This document shows, one piece after another, positions 6,074 to 11,913 of a stretch of 11,913 bases of DNA (position 1 is its first letter; each line of letters starts with the position of its first letter). The notes below the pieces were generated by a model. That model saw only the letters and a program-made list of their open reading frames with translations, searched no databases and was not told the DNA's origin. The translations under genes and the position numbers were made by a program. This stretch comes from CAZGDV01 sp964524995 (GTDB lineage: Bacteria > Chloroflexota > Dehalococcoidia > SZUA-161), in the NCBI GenBank assembly GCA_964524995.1, contig CAZGDV010000089.1:1-11913 (forward strand), given 5' to 3'.

Positions 6074-6631
6074 GTGGCAATGAGTAACAGAGAGAGGCTG
6101 TTGGAGCTCTTCAGGGAGCGTGCCGTCTTGCGGGGCGACTTCGTCTTGGCCTCGGGGATAAGGCGGCCGTGCTACTTCGATGGCAGGCTGGTCACTCTCT
6201 GGCCGGAGGGCGCGTATCTGATCGGGCGTGAGATACTCCCGATGTTGCTCGACGCGGGTGTCGAGGCTGTGGGAGGGATGACCATGGGCGCTGATCCGAT
6301 CGCGGCCGCGGTAGCGCTCGTCAGCCATATAGAGGGGAAACCCATGACCGCGTTCATTGTCAGGGGTGTTGAGAAGGATCATGGGACGCACAAGCGCATA
6401 GAGGGCCCGCTCAGGGCCGGTGCCCGTGTGGGAATCGTAGATGACGTGATAACAAGCGGCGGTTCAGTCCTGCGGGCCATCGATGCCGTTGAAGACGAAG
6501 GGTGCACAGTCGCCAAGGTAGTAGTGCTGCTCGATCGGCACGAGGGCGGGGCCGAGGAGGTAAGGCGCAGGGGCTACGATTTCGAGGCGCTACTGAGTTC
6601 GCAGGCGGGTGGGGAGGTACAGCTGGCCTAG
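6074..6631 (+). CDS. pyrE: Orotate phosphoribosyltransferase
   Basis: Makes orotidine 5'-monophosphate from orotate and PRPP, the fifth step of pyrimidine synthesis, in the cytosol. From the GTG start it is 185 residues, within the short end of the family. FVLASGIRRPCYFDGRLVTL (23-42) is the N-terminal orotate-side segment. RGVEKDHGTHKRIEG (97-111) is the catalytic loop with its Lys-Asp-His-Gly. VGIVDDVITSGGS (119-131) is the PRPP-binding motif with both acidic residues. ATG at 6080 or ATG at 6044 are other possible starts; the last would overlap nadD by 17 bp. It closes the obgE-nadD-pyrE cluster. No clear terminator follows, and the gyrB promoter begins 53 bp on. Confidence 0.92.
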   Translation: MAMSNRERLLELFRERAVLRGDFVLASGIRRPCYFDGRLVTLWPEGAYLIGREILPMLLDAGVEAVGGMTMGADPIAAAVALVSHIEGKPMTAFIVRGVEKDHGTHKRIEGPLRAGARVGIVDDVITSGGSVLRAIDAVEDEGCTVAKVVVLLDRHEGGAEEVRRRGYDFEALLSSQAGGEVQLA

Positions 6632-6684
6632 CGTGCGGCGAATGAGCGGGTGGCTCTCGGTCGATATAAGTGTGTGCAATTTAG

Positions 6685-6713
6685 TTCACCACTGCTGCGA
6701 AAAGTGCTATAAT
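6685..6713 (+). promoter_or_regulatory. Probable extended -10 promoter of gyrB
   Basis: TTCACC (6685-6690), a 17-bp spacer ending in TGC, and a perfect TATAAT (6708-6713). The TGn directly before the -10 makes it an extended -10 promoter. Transcription would begin near 6720, giving a leader of about 190 nt. The same TTCAC/TATAAT layout is seen before obgE. Confidence 0.72.
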
Positions 6714-6719
6714 GCCGAC

Positions 6720-6913
6720 GTAGTGGCTTACATAACACGTCAGCACCGAGGCATCATTCCGACGCTAGAACTGTCACTACCCCCACTTCTTCGCACCTCA
6801 AGCGGCAGCAGCGCAACCGCCGGACCTCACAACGCCTCGATTCGTCATGGCTCCGTTGCCCGATCCCGGCGAGATGCGACTACGAATCTGCCCGTATGGG
6901 TTAGAGGCCGACA
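6720..6913 (+). other. Long gyrB leader
   Basis: About 190 nt between the predicted start and the gyrB ATG, without a credible gene. A 7-bp inverted repeat, GATTCGT (6839-6845) and ACGAATC (6882-6888), encloses a 36-nt loop and ends 15 nt before the ribosome binding site GAGG (6904-6907). Nearer the promoter, GACGT (6717-6721) and ACGTC (6737-6741) form a short inverted pair. No known riboswitch was recognised. Confidence 0.4.
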
Positions 6914-8821
6914 ATGAACGAGAACAACAACAATCACTATACGGCTCAGGATATCCAGGTGCTCGGCGGCATAGAGGCCGTGCGCATGCGGCCCGCCATG
7001 TACATAGGCAGCACGGACCAGCGTGGTCTGAACCATCTGATCCACGAGATCGTCGACAACAGCGTCGACGAGGCAATGGCGGGCTTCTGCGATAAGATCG
7101 AGATCACGATTCACCCCGACAACTCCGTCAGTGTAGCGGACAACGGGAGAGGTATACCCGTGGACGCGCACGAGGCTACGAACAGGTCCGCACTCGAGAC
7201 CGTCATGACCACTCTGCACGCCGGCGGCAAGTTCGGAGGCGGCAGCTACAGGGTATCCGGCGGCCTGCACGGGGTCGGCGCGTCGGTAGTCAATGCCCTG
7301 TCCGCCTGGGCCTTCGTCGAGGTTCGGCGGGACGGCAAGCTGTACCGTCAGGAGTACGAGCGCGGGGTTCCCAAGGACGACGTCAGGGCGGTTGGCGAGG
7401 CGGATGGTAATGGCACCCTGGTCGCCTTTCTTGCGGACGAGGCCATCTTCCCGGAGATCAGCTTCAGCTTCGACGTATTGGCGCAGTCCTTCCGTGAGAT
7501 GGCCTACCTGAACCGAGGCCTCGAGATATGGTTCAGGGACGAACGCAGCGGCGAGGAGAAGACCTTCTATTTCGAGGGAGGGATATCGAGTTTCGTTCGG
7601 CATCTCAACCGGAAGAGGTCCGTGCTGCAGCCGCTCCCCCTCTACATCACGAAGACCGTGAACGGAACTCTGGTGGAGGTGGCCCTGCAGTACAACGACG
7701 GGTTCACCGAGTCCGCCCTGAGCTTCGCCAACTGTATCAACACGCCCGATGGCGGGTCGCACATCACCGGGTTCAGGTCAGCCCTGACCAGAGTGCTGAA
7801 CGAATACGGTCGCAAGTACAAGGTGGTCAAGGAGAGCGAGGCGAACCTGACGGGGGAGGATGTTAGGGAGGGGCTCACCGCCGTGATCAGCGTGAAGATA
7901 CCCGACCCCCAGTTCGAGGGCCAGACGAAGGCAAGGCTGGGCAATCTGGAAGTCAAGAGCCACGTCGAGTCAGTTGTCGCCGACGGCCTCAACGTGTATC
8001 TCGAGGAGCATCCCAGCGAGGCGAGAAGGATCATCGAGAAGTGCCTGACGGCCGCGCGCGCACGCGAGGCGGCGCGGAAGGCCCGGGACCTGGTTGCGCG
8101 AAAGGGGTTGGGTGATACGTCGACGCTCCCCGGCAAGCTCGCTGACTGCTCGGAGAAAGACCCGGCCTACAGCGAGTTGTACATCGTCGAGGGCGACTCG
8201 GCGGGCGGCTCAGCCAAACAGGGCAGGGACCGGCGTTTCCAGGCCATACTGCCGCTCAAGGGCAAGATACTCAATGTGGAGAAGGCCAGGCCCGAGAAGA
8301 TACTTTCTCACGATGAGATACGCGCGCTCATCACGGCTCTGGGGGCGGGCAGCGGCCCGGACTTCGACATCACGAAGCTGCGCTACCACCGTGTCGTCAT
8401 CATGACGGACGCCGACGTGGATGGCTCCCACATACGAACGCTGCTGCTGACTTTCTTCTACCGGTACATGTCGGACATCATCGACAACGGCCACCTGTAC
8501 ATAGCGCAGCCGCCGCTCTACAGGGTCAAGAAGGGCAAGGAGCAGCACTGGGTCTACTCCGACAAAGAGAAGGACATGCTCGTAGGGAAGCTGGGGAGCA
8601 AAGGGGTGGACATCCAGAGGTATAAGGGTCTCGGGGAGATGACGCCGCACCAGCTCTGGGAGACGACAATGGACCCCGAGAAGCGAATCATGCTGAGGGT
8701 GGAGATCGAGGACGAGGTCAGCACCCACGAGATCGTCCAGAAGCTGATGGGCGAGGAGGTCCCTCCGCGGAAGGCATTCATACAGGCCCACGCCCTCCAG
8801 GTCAAGAACCTCGACGTGTAA
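6914..8821 (+). CDS. gyrB: DNA gyrase subunit B
   Basis: ATPase subunit of the type IIA topoisomerase that introduces negative supercoils; it acts with GyrA, which is not in this window. The 635-residue length is that of the shorter, non-proteobacterial form. The GHKL ATPase domain shows EIVDNSVDEA (Glu45 base, Asn49 for magnesium), ADNGRGIP (75-82) and GGLHGVGASVVNALS. The transducer lysine lies in QTK (337-339). The Toprim domain has YIVEGDSAGGSA (Glu426) and TDADVDGSHI (Asp499, Asp501, Asp503). The C-terminal GyrB signature region (QRYKGLGEM, then MDPEKR) is complete. The ATG at 6914 has GAGG 6 nt upstream. ParE is the main alternative; the location near dnaA and the residue pattern favour GyrB. 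It is followed by a strong terminator, so it is probably transcribed alone. Confidence 0.95.
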   Translation: MNENNNNHYTAQDIQVLGGIEAVRMRPAMYIGSTDQRGLNHLIHEIVDNSVDEAMAGFCDKIEITIHPDNSVSVADNGRGIPVDAHEATNRSALETVMTTLHAGGKFGGGSYRVSGGLHGVGASVVNALSAWAFVEVRRDGKLYRQEYERGVPKDDVRAVGEADGNGTLVAFLADEAIFPEISFSFDVLAQSFREMAYLNRGLEIWFRDERSGEEKTFYFEGGISSFVRHLNRKRSVLQPLPLYITKTVNGTLVEVALQYNDGFTESALSFANCINTPDGGSHITGFRSALTRVLNEYGRKYKVVKESEANLTGEDVREGLTAVISVKIPDPQFEGQTKARLGNLEVKSHVESVVADGLNVYLEEHPSEARRIIEKCLTAARAREAARKARDLVARKGLGDTSTLPGKLADCSEKDPAYSELYIVEGDSAGGSAKQGRDRRFQAILPLKGKILNVEKARPEKILSHDEIRALITALGAGSGPDFDITKLRYHRVVIMTDADVDGSHIRTLLLTFFYRYMSDIIDNGHLYIAQPPLYRVKKGKEQHWVYSDKEKDMLVGKLGSKGVDIQRYKGLGEMTPHQLWETTMDPEKRIMLRVEIEDEVSTHEIVQKLMGEEVPPRKAFIQAHALQVKNLDV

Positions 8822-8848
8822 CAAGCCGAGCCTGTTCCATGTCCTCGT

Positions 8849-8880
8849 CAGCCGGGTCCTCGACCCGGCTGTTTCATCTC
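8849..8880 (+). terminator. Rho-independent terminator after gyrB
   Basis: A perfect 10-bp stem, CAGCCGGGTC (8849-8858) with GACCCGGCTG (8862-8871), closes a CTC loop and is followed by TTTCATCT. It lies 27 bp past the gyrB stop and separates gyrB from the TRAP operon. The T-tract is short but the stem is very stable. Confidence 0.8.
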
Positions 8881-8901
8881 CGGGTTCGTGGTAAGCATAG
8901 G

Positions 8902-8930
8902 TTGACACGTTCCATCGTCGGTCATATGAT
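8902..8930 (+). promoter_or_regulatory. Probable sigma-70 promoter of the TRAP operon
   Basis: A perfect TTGACA (8902-8907), a 17-bp spacer, and TATGAT (8925-8930). This is the closest match to the consensus in the window, so unrepressed expression should be strong. The predicted start is near 8937, leaving about 160 nt of leader before dctP. Confidence 0.75.
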
Positions 8931-8936
8931 TGCATG

Positions 8937-9097
8937 TAATCGCCTTCGGCTAAACGTAGTCTGGAGCCAAGACTATCTCAGGCGATGGACAGACTGAGGA
9001 AGTCGATCTTGGAAGGGGGTGATGCTTTGCGAAGATGCCTACCGAGGGGCATTCTGGTACCTACGCGGGCGGAACGTAGTTAGGAAAGGAGGGTCAG
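8937..9097 (+). other. Structured leader of dctP
   Basis: About 160 nt of untranslated leader. AGTCT at 8958-8962 region (AGTCTG, 8958-8963) can pair with AGACT at 8970-8974, or alternatively with CAGACT at 8990-8995. CTCAG (8977-8981) can pair with CTGAG (8994-8998). These pairings compete. The leader ends with a strong ribosome binding site, AAAGGAGGG (9085-9093). No named riboswitch class was recognised. Confidence 0.4.
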
Positions 9098-9177
9098 ATG
9101 GAGTTGAAGAAACGGTTCTTGTTGTTGGGCACCGTGCTCTGTGTGTTGGCACTGGTGCTTCCCGCGGTGGCATGTGA
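9022..9177 (+). CDS. Possible 51-residue leader ORF overlapping the dctP start
   Basis: An ATG preceded by GGAAGGGGG (9011-9019) opens a frame of 51 codons that runs across the dctP ribosome binding site and 80 bp into dctP in another frame, ending at TGA. It begins MLCEDAYRGAFWYLRGRN. I recognise no family and see no signal peptide. The Shine-Dalgarno lies only 2 nt from the ATG and the reading is cysteine- and glycine-containing without clear structure. Ribosomes using it would interfere with or couple to dctP. It may simply be a chance frame. Confidence 0.15.
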   Translation: MLCEDAYRGAFWYLRGRNVVRKGGSDGVEETVLVVGHRALCVGTGASRGGM

Positions 9178-10165
9178 CGGCGACGAGACGGAGCCGACGG
9201 CGTCGCCTGAGCAGACGTTCGAGTGGGACATGCAGACCACCGAAACGCCGGGCATGATGTCATATGACAAGGTTTTTCCTGAGTTCGTTCAGGCCGTCGA
9301 TGATATGTCGAACGGGCGCTTGAAGATAACGCTGCATCCGAACGGAGCACTGGTTCCTGAGCGGGAGATACATGACGCCGTAGGCCAGGGTATCGTCCAG
9401 ATGGGCTTCTCCACGGGGGCCTTCTGGGCGGGCACGGTTCCGGCCGGACTTCTCTCTCTTGGGTTGCCCATGTCCTGTGAGACCATGGAGGAGATGGAGG
9501 TATGGCTGTGGGACAGGGGCGTGGTTGAGGTGCTCCGCGATGCGTATGCCGAACACAATGTCTACTACCTGAGCCCGGTCATCGGCATGCCGTATGGCAG
9601 CATCATGTCGAAGGAGCCTATCGAGACGCTGGCTGACCTGGATGGCAAGAAGATCAGGTCGATAGCCTACTTCAAAGGGATATGGCAGGCGGTCGGAGCG
9701 ATACCCGTCGACACTGAGATAGCCGAGATATTCACGGCAATTGCGACGGGAGACGTCGATGGGGCAAACATCGGGAACGCCGACCGGTTCTACTCAATCA
9801 AGCTCCAGGACGTGGCCAAGTACTACACTATGCCCCCGCTGTCTGCCTACGCGAGCGGCGAGTTCATAGTGAACATGGACAAATGGAACGAGCTGCCCGA
9901 TGATCTTCAGGCCATACTGCTGTGTGCAGCCAAGAGGGCCTCGACCCAGTTCGCCGTGCAGGCTGCCTACGGTGCCGACGAAGCTATGGCGAAGATGGTG
10001 CAGGAAGACGGCGTCATCGTGACAACGTTCTCTGATGAGGACATGGAAACACTGCGGGAGATATCCGTGGGCGTGTGGGACAGTATCGCCGAGATGTCCG
10101 ACTATAGCGCGCAGATAGTGGACATTACCAAGGAGTACATGCAGTACCTGGGGCGTCTGGAATAA
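9098..10165 (+). CDS. dctP: TRAP transporter solute-binding lipoprotein, DctP family
   Basis: Extracytoplasmic receptor of a tripartite ATP-independent (sodium or proton driven) transporter, usually for carboxylated organic acids. The N-terminus has MELKKRF, a hydrophobic stretch (7-22) and a lipobox-like PAVAC with Cys26, so it is probably a lipid-anchored protein; Ala rather than Leu at the -3 position is slightly off consensus. Mature sequence from about residue 40 follows the DctP fold: NGRLKITLHPNGAL (72-85), then GKKIRSIAYFKG with Arg187, the position of the conserved arginine that binds the substrate carboxylate, then AIATGDVDGAN (214-224). At 355 residues it is normal length. The start has a strong site, GGAGG, 5 nt upstream. 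dctQ and dctM follow. The substrate cannot be told; the style recalls the 2-oxoacid or aromatic-acid branches, which is a guess. Confidence 0.92.
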   Translation: MELKKRFLLLGTVLCVLALVLPAVACDGDETEPTASPEQTFEWDMQTTETPGMMSYDKVFPEFVQAVDDMSNGRLKITLHPNGALVPEREIHDAVGQGIVQMGFSTGAFWAGTVPAGLLSLGLPMSCETMEEMEVWLWDRGVVEVLRDAYAEHNVYYLSPVIGMPYGSIMSKEPIETLADLDGKKIRSIAYFKGIWQAVGAIPVDTEIAEIFTAIATGDVDGANIGNADRFYSIKLQDVAKYYTMPPLSAYASGEFIVNMDKWNELPDDLQAILLCAAKRASTQFAVQAAYGADEAMAKMVQEDGVIVTTFSDEDMETLREISVGVWDSIAEMSDYSAQIVDITKEYMQYLGRLE

Positions 10166-10180
10166 GCAGAGACGCGAGGG

Positions 10181-10218
10181 GTGCTGGGGCGGCCACTTGG
10201 CCGCCCCAGCACCTTTCC
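10181..10218 (+). terminator. Strong hairpin between dctP and dctQ (partial terminator or mRNA-stabilising element)
   Basis: A perfect 14-bp GC-rich stem (10181-10194 with 10199-10212; GTGCTGGGGCGGCC and its complement) closes an ACTT loop and is followed by only CTTTCC. It lies 15 bp after the dctP stop and inside what should be one operon. The weak T-tract suggests incomplete termination or 3'-end protection of the dctP message. Either would give more receptor than membrane subunits. Confidence 0.7.
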
Positions 10219-10271
10219 AGGGCAGACCCCCACCTGCCCCGAGCATCGCAATAGCCCAGTAGGCCGGGTTA

Positions 10272-10775
10272 ATGAGCAGAGTCCTCGGAGCCGTAGACTG
10301 GCTGAACGACCAGGCAGGCAAGGCCATCAGCTTCCTGATCGTGTTCATGGTCGGGGTGATGACCTACGAGGTCGTCGCGAGATACGCGTTCAACTCCCCT
10401 ACCATCTGGGCACGTGAGACCGTCCAGTTCCTGCTCGGAGGATACGCCATACTCGGCGGTGCCTACGTCCTCAGGCACCGTGCGCACGTCAGTATGGACA
10501 TCCTGTACGACCGGCTGTCCGTGCGACGTAGGGCAGTCCTGGACCTCGTGACCTCTTCGTTCTTCTTCCTCTTCTGCGGCGTTCTCCTCTGGTACGGCAT
10601 CGACTACGCCTGGAGCTCCTTCTCCGTGGGCGAGACGACCGGGTCGACCTGGAACCCGCCCGAGGGCATCATCAAGGCGACAATCCCGGTCGGCGCAGCC
10701 CTGATAATTCTGCAAGGGCTGGCCAAGTTCGTCCGGGACCTAATAACGGCTGTCAAGGGAGCTGCGCCCGAATGA
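10272..10775 (+). CDS. dctQ: TRAP transporter small membrane subunit, DctQ family
   Basis: Small permease subunit that works with DctM and the DctP receptor in the cytoplasmic membrane. It has 167 residues and four likely membrane segments, roughly 18-38, 51-67, 88-110 and 132-152. The family pattern is clear in YEVVARYAFNSPTIWARETV (32-51) and LRHRAHVSMDILYDRL (67-82). The ATG at 10272 has only a weak purine-rich site upstream, in keeping with lower expression than dctP. Its TGA overlaps the dctM ATG in the sequence ATGA, so translation of the two membrane subunits is coupled. Confidence 0.92.
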   Translation: MSRVLGAVDWLNDQAGKAISFLIVFMVGVMTYEVVARYAFNSPTIWARETVQFLLGGYAILGGAYVLRHRAHVSMDILYDRLSVRRRAVLDLVTSSFFFLFCGVLLWYGIDYAWSSFSVGETTGSTWNPPEGIIKATIPVGAALIILQGLAKFVRDLITAVKGAAPE

Positions 10776-11913
10776 GCGACCCGGTCCTGACGTTACTGCT
10801 CTTCGGGTCGATGCTCGTCCTCGTGCTGTCGGGCCTCCCGGTCGCGTTTGCACTGGGGGGGCTGGCGGTAGTCTTCCTTCTGGCTCTCGAAGGACCCCAC
10901 TTCCTGCTGTCTGTGGTCATGAACACATACGGCGGCATGACCAACTACCTCCTCGTGGCGATCCCCCTTTTCGTGTTCATGTCGTCCATGCTGGAGAAGG
11001 CGGGCCTAGCCGAAGACTTCTTCGATGCCGTGCAGAACTGGGTTGGCGGCCTGCGCGGGGGCCTCGCCGTCGGGACTGTGCTCATGAGTGTGGCGCTGGC
11101 CGCCATGGTAGGGATAAGCGCCGCGTCGACAGCGATTCTGGGTCTTGTCGCACTGCCGGCAATGCTGAAGCGCGGATATGACAAGAAGATCGCGCTGGGC
11201 AGCATCCAGGCGGGAGGGGCCCTCGGAGTGCTGATTCCGCCCAGCGTGCTGATGATAATCCTGGCGCTGTTCGGCGAGCTGTCGGTCGGGAGACTGTTCA
11301 TCGGCGGCGTGCTACCAGGCATCCTCCTCGGGGGGCTTTTCATTGTGTACGTACTCGTAAGGTGCACGCTGCAGCCCAAGCTTGGCCCCTCCGTCCCTGT
11401 GGAGGAGAGGGCGGACTGGAGGACAAGGCTGGCTTCGCTACGCATCGTAGTGTTCCCCGTAGTGCTGATCGGCCTTGTCATGGGGACCATCTTCACGGGC
11501 GTGGCTACGGTGACTGAGGCCGCCGGGGTGGGGGCGCTCGGCAGCATCGTCGTCGCAGGTGTGTACAGAAGGCTCACGCGGACTGGCTTCAGGGACGCGT
11601 GCTACTCGACGCTTAGGGTCAGTTGCATGATCATGTGGATAGTCATCGGAGCCAAGTGTTTCACGTCGGTCTATATGCTGATCGGCGCCCAGCAGTTCAT
11701 CCAGGACTCGTTGACAGCCATTCCCGGAGGGGGGTGGGCAACCATCATCGTGATGGAGGTCATACTCATTGTGCTGGGATGCTTCCTGGACCCCGGTGCC
11801 ATCACCATGATCTCCATCCCGATATTCATCCCTATCGTGACGGCTCTCGGCTTCGATCCGCTCTGGTTCGCCATCCTCTTCGTCATCATCATGGAGATGG
11901 GCTATCTGACGCC
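10772..11913 (+). CDS. dctM: TRAP transporter large membrane subunit, DctM family, 3'-truncated by window edge
   Basis: Main transport channel of the TRAP system, cytoplasmic membrane. The frame starts at ATG 10772, overlapping the dctQ stop by 4 bp, and stays open to the window end: 380 complete codons of the usual 420-440. Hydrophobic segments occur throughout. Family motifs include PLFVFMSSMLEKAGLAEDFF (65-84), MVGISAASTAILG (112-124) and ALGVLIPPS (150-158), and near the end CFLDPGAITMISIPIFIPI. The start MSDPVLTLLLFGSMLVLVLSG is a normal first helix. The last 40-60 residues and anything after them are not visible. No frameshift or stop is seen. Confidence 0.93.
   Translation, partial: MSDPVLTLLLFGSMLVLVLSGLPVAFALGGLAVVFLLALEGPHFLLSVVMNTYGGMTNYLLVAIPLFVFMSSMLEKAGLAEDFFDAVQNWVGGLRGGLAVGTVLMSVALAAMVGISAASTAILGLVALPAMLKRGYDKKIALGSIQAGGALGVLIPPSVLMIILALFGELSVGRLFIGGVLPGILLGGLFIVYVLVRCTLQPKLGPSVPVEERADWRTRLASLRIVVFPVVLIGLVMGTIFTGVATVTEAAGVGALGSIVVAGVYRRLTRTGFRDACYSTLRVSCMIMWIVIGAKCFTSVYMLIGAQQFIQDSLTAIPGGGWATIIVMEVILIVLGCFLDPGAITMISIPIFIPIVTALGFDPLWFAILFVIIMEMGYLT

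Noticed and set aside
6609..6917. Plus-strand frame of 102 codons between pyrE and gyrB
   Set aside because: Overlaps the pyrE end, the gyrB promoter and the gyrB start; the sequence has no family likeness and no good ribosome site.
6845..7762. Long minus-strand open frame (305 codons) opposite gyrB
   Set aside because: Antisense shadow of the conserved GyrB ATPase domain; no recognisable domain and no ribosome binding site.
8210..8935. Minus-strand frame of 241 codons covering the end of gyrB and its terminator
   Set aside because: Crosses the gyrB terminator and part of the TRAP promoter and is antisense to the Toprim domain; composition looks like a shadow frame.
1..11913. CRISPR array, tRNA/rRNA, insertion sequence, phage or defence genes
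   Set aside because: No regularly spaced repeats beyond the DnaA boxes, no tRNA-like cloverleaf noticed in gaps, no transposase motifs; every long coding frame is accounted for by a known housekeeping or transporter family.

Overview
This window looks like chromosomal core DNA from a moderately GC-rich bacterium, with all recognisable genes on the + strand. The order is folC (partial), fabF, dnaA, a DnaA-box cluster, obgE, nadD, pyrE, gyrB, then a TRAP transporter dctP-dctQ-dctM (partial). No dnaN or recF follows dnaA. From general knowledge, dnaA-obgE-nadD-gyrB neighbourhoods together with TRAP transporters suit Chloroflexota of the Dehalococcoidia/SAR202 type. That assignment is inference from gene order and protein style, not from a search.

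Layout. Bases 1-2417 hold the 3' part of a folylpolyglutamate synthase gene and a beta-ketoacyl-ACP synthase II with an unusual basic N-terminal extension. Bases 2418-2703 are the dnaA control region: an AT-rich stretch, two 16-bp direct repeats 20 bp apart that overlap a good sigma-70 promoter, and a hairpin or dyad in the leader. dnaA (2704-4068) is followed by about 290 bp without a gene. That gap carries three tandem, evenly spaced DnaA boxes, a strongly C-rich tract and the obgE promoter, and is the best candidate for oriC.

obgE and nadD overlap by 11 bp and pyrE follows 13 bp later, so the three are probably one operon for ribosome assembly/GTPase, NAD synthesis and pyrimidine synthesis. 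gyrB has its own extended -10 promoter and a long leader and ends in a strong hairpin terminator. A separate promoter then drives the TRAP operon: a lipoprotein solute receptor (dctP), a terminator-like hairpin that probably lowers downstream expression, and the small (dctQ) and large (dctM) membrane subunits, which overlap by 4 bp. dctM runs off the window end.

Most of the window is ordinary housekeeping sequence. The parts most worth a second look are the origin candidate, the control elements around dnaA, an ObgE that has lost almost all of its C-terminal OCT domain, the structured dctP leader and the hairpin inside the TRAP operon. I saw no CRISPR array, tRNA, rRNA, insertion sequence or defence system.
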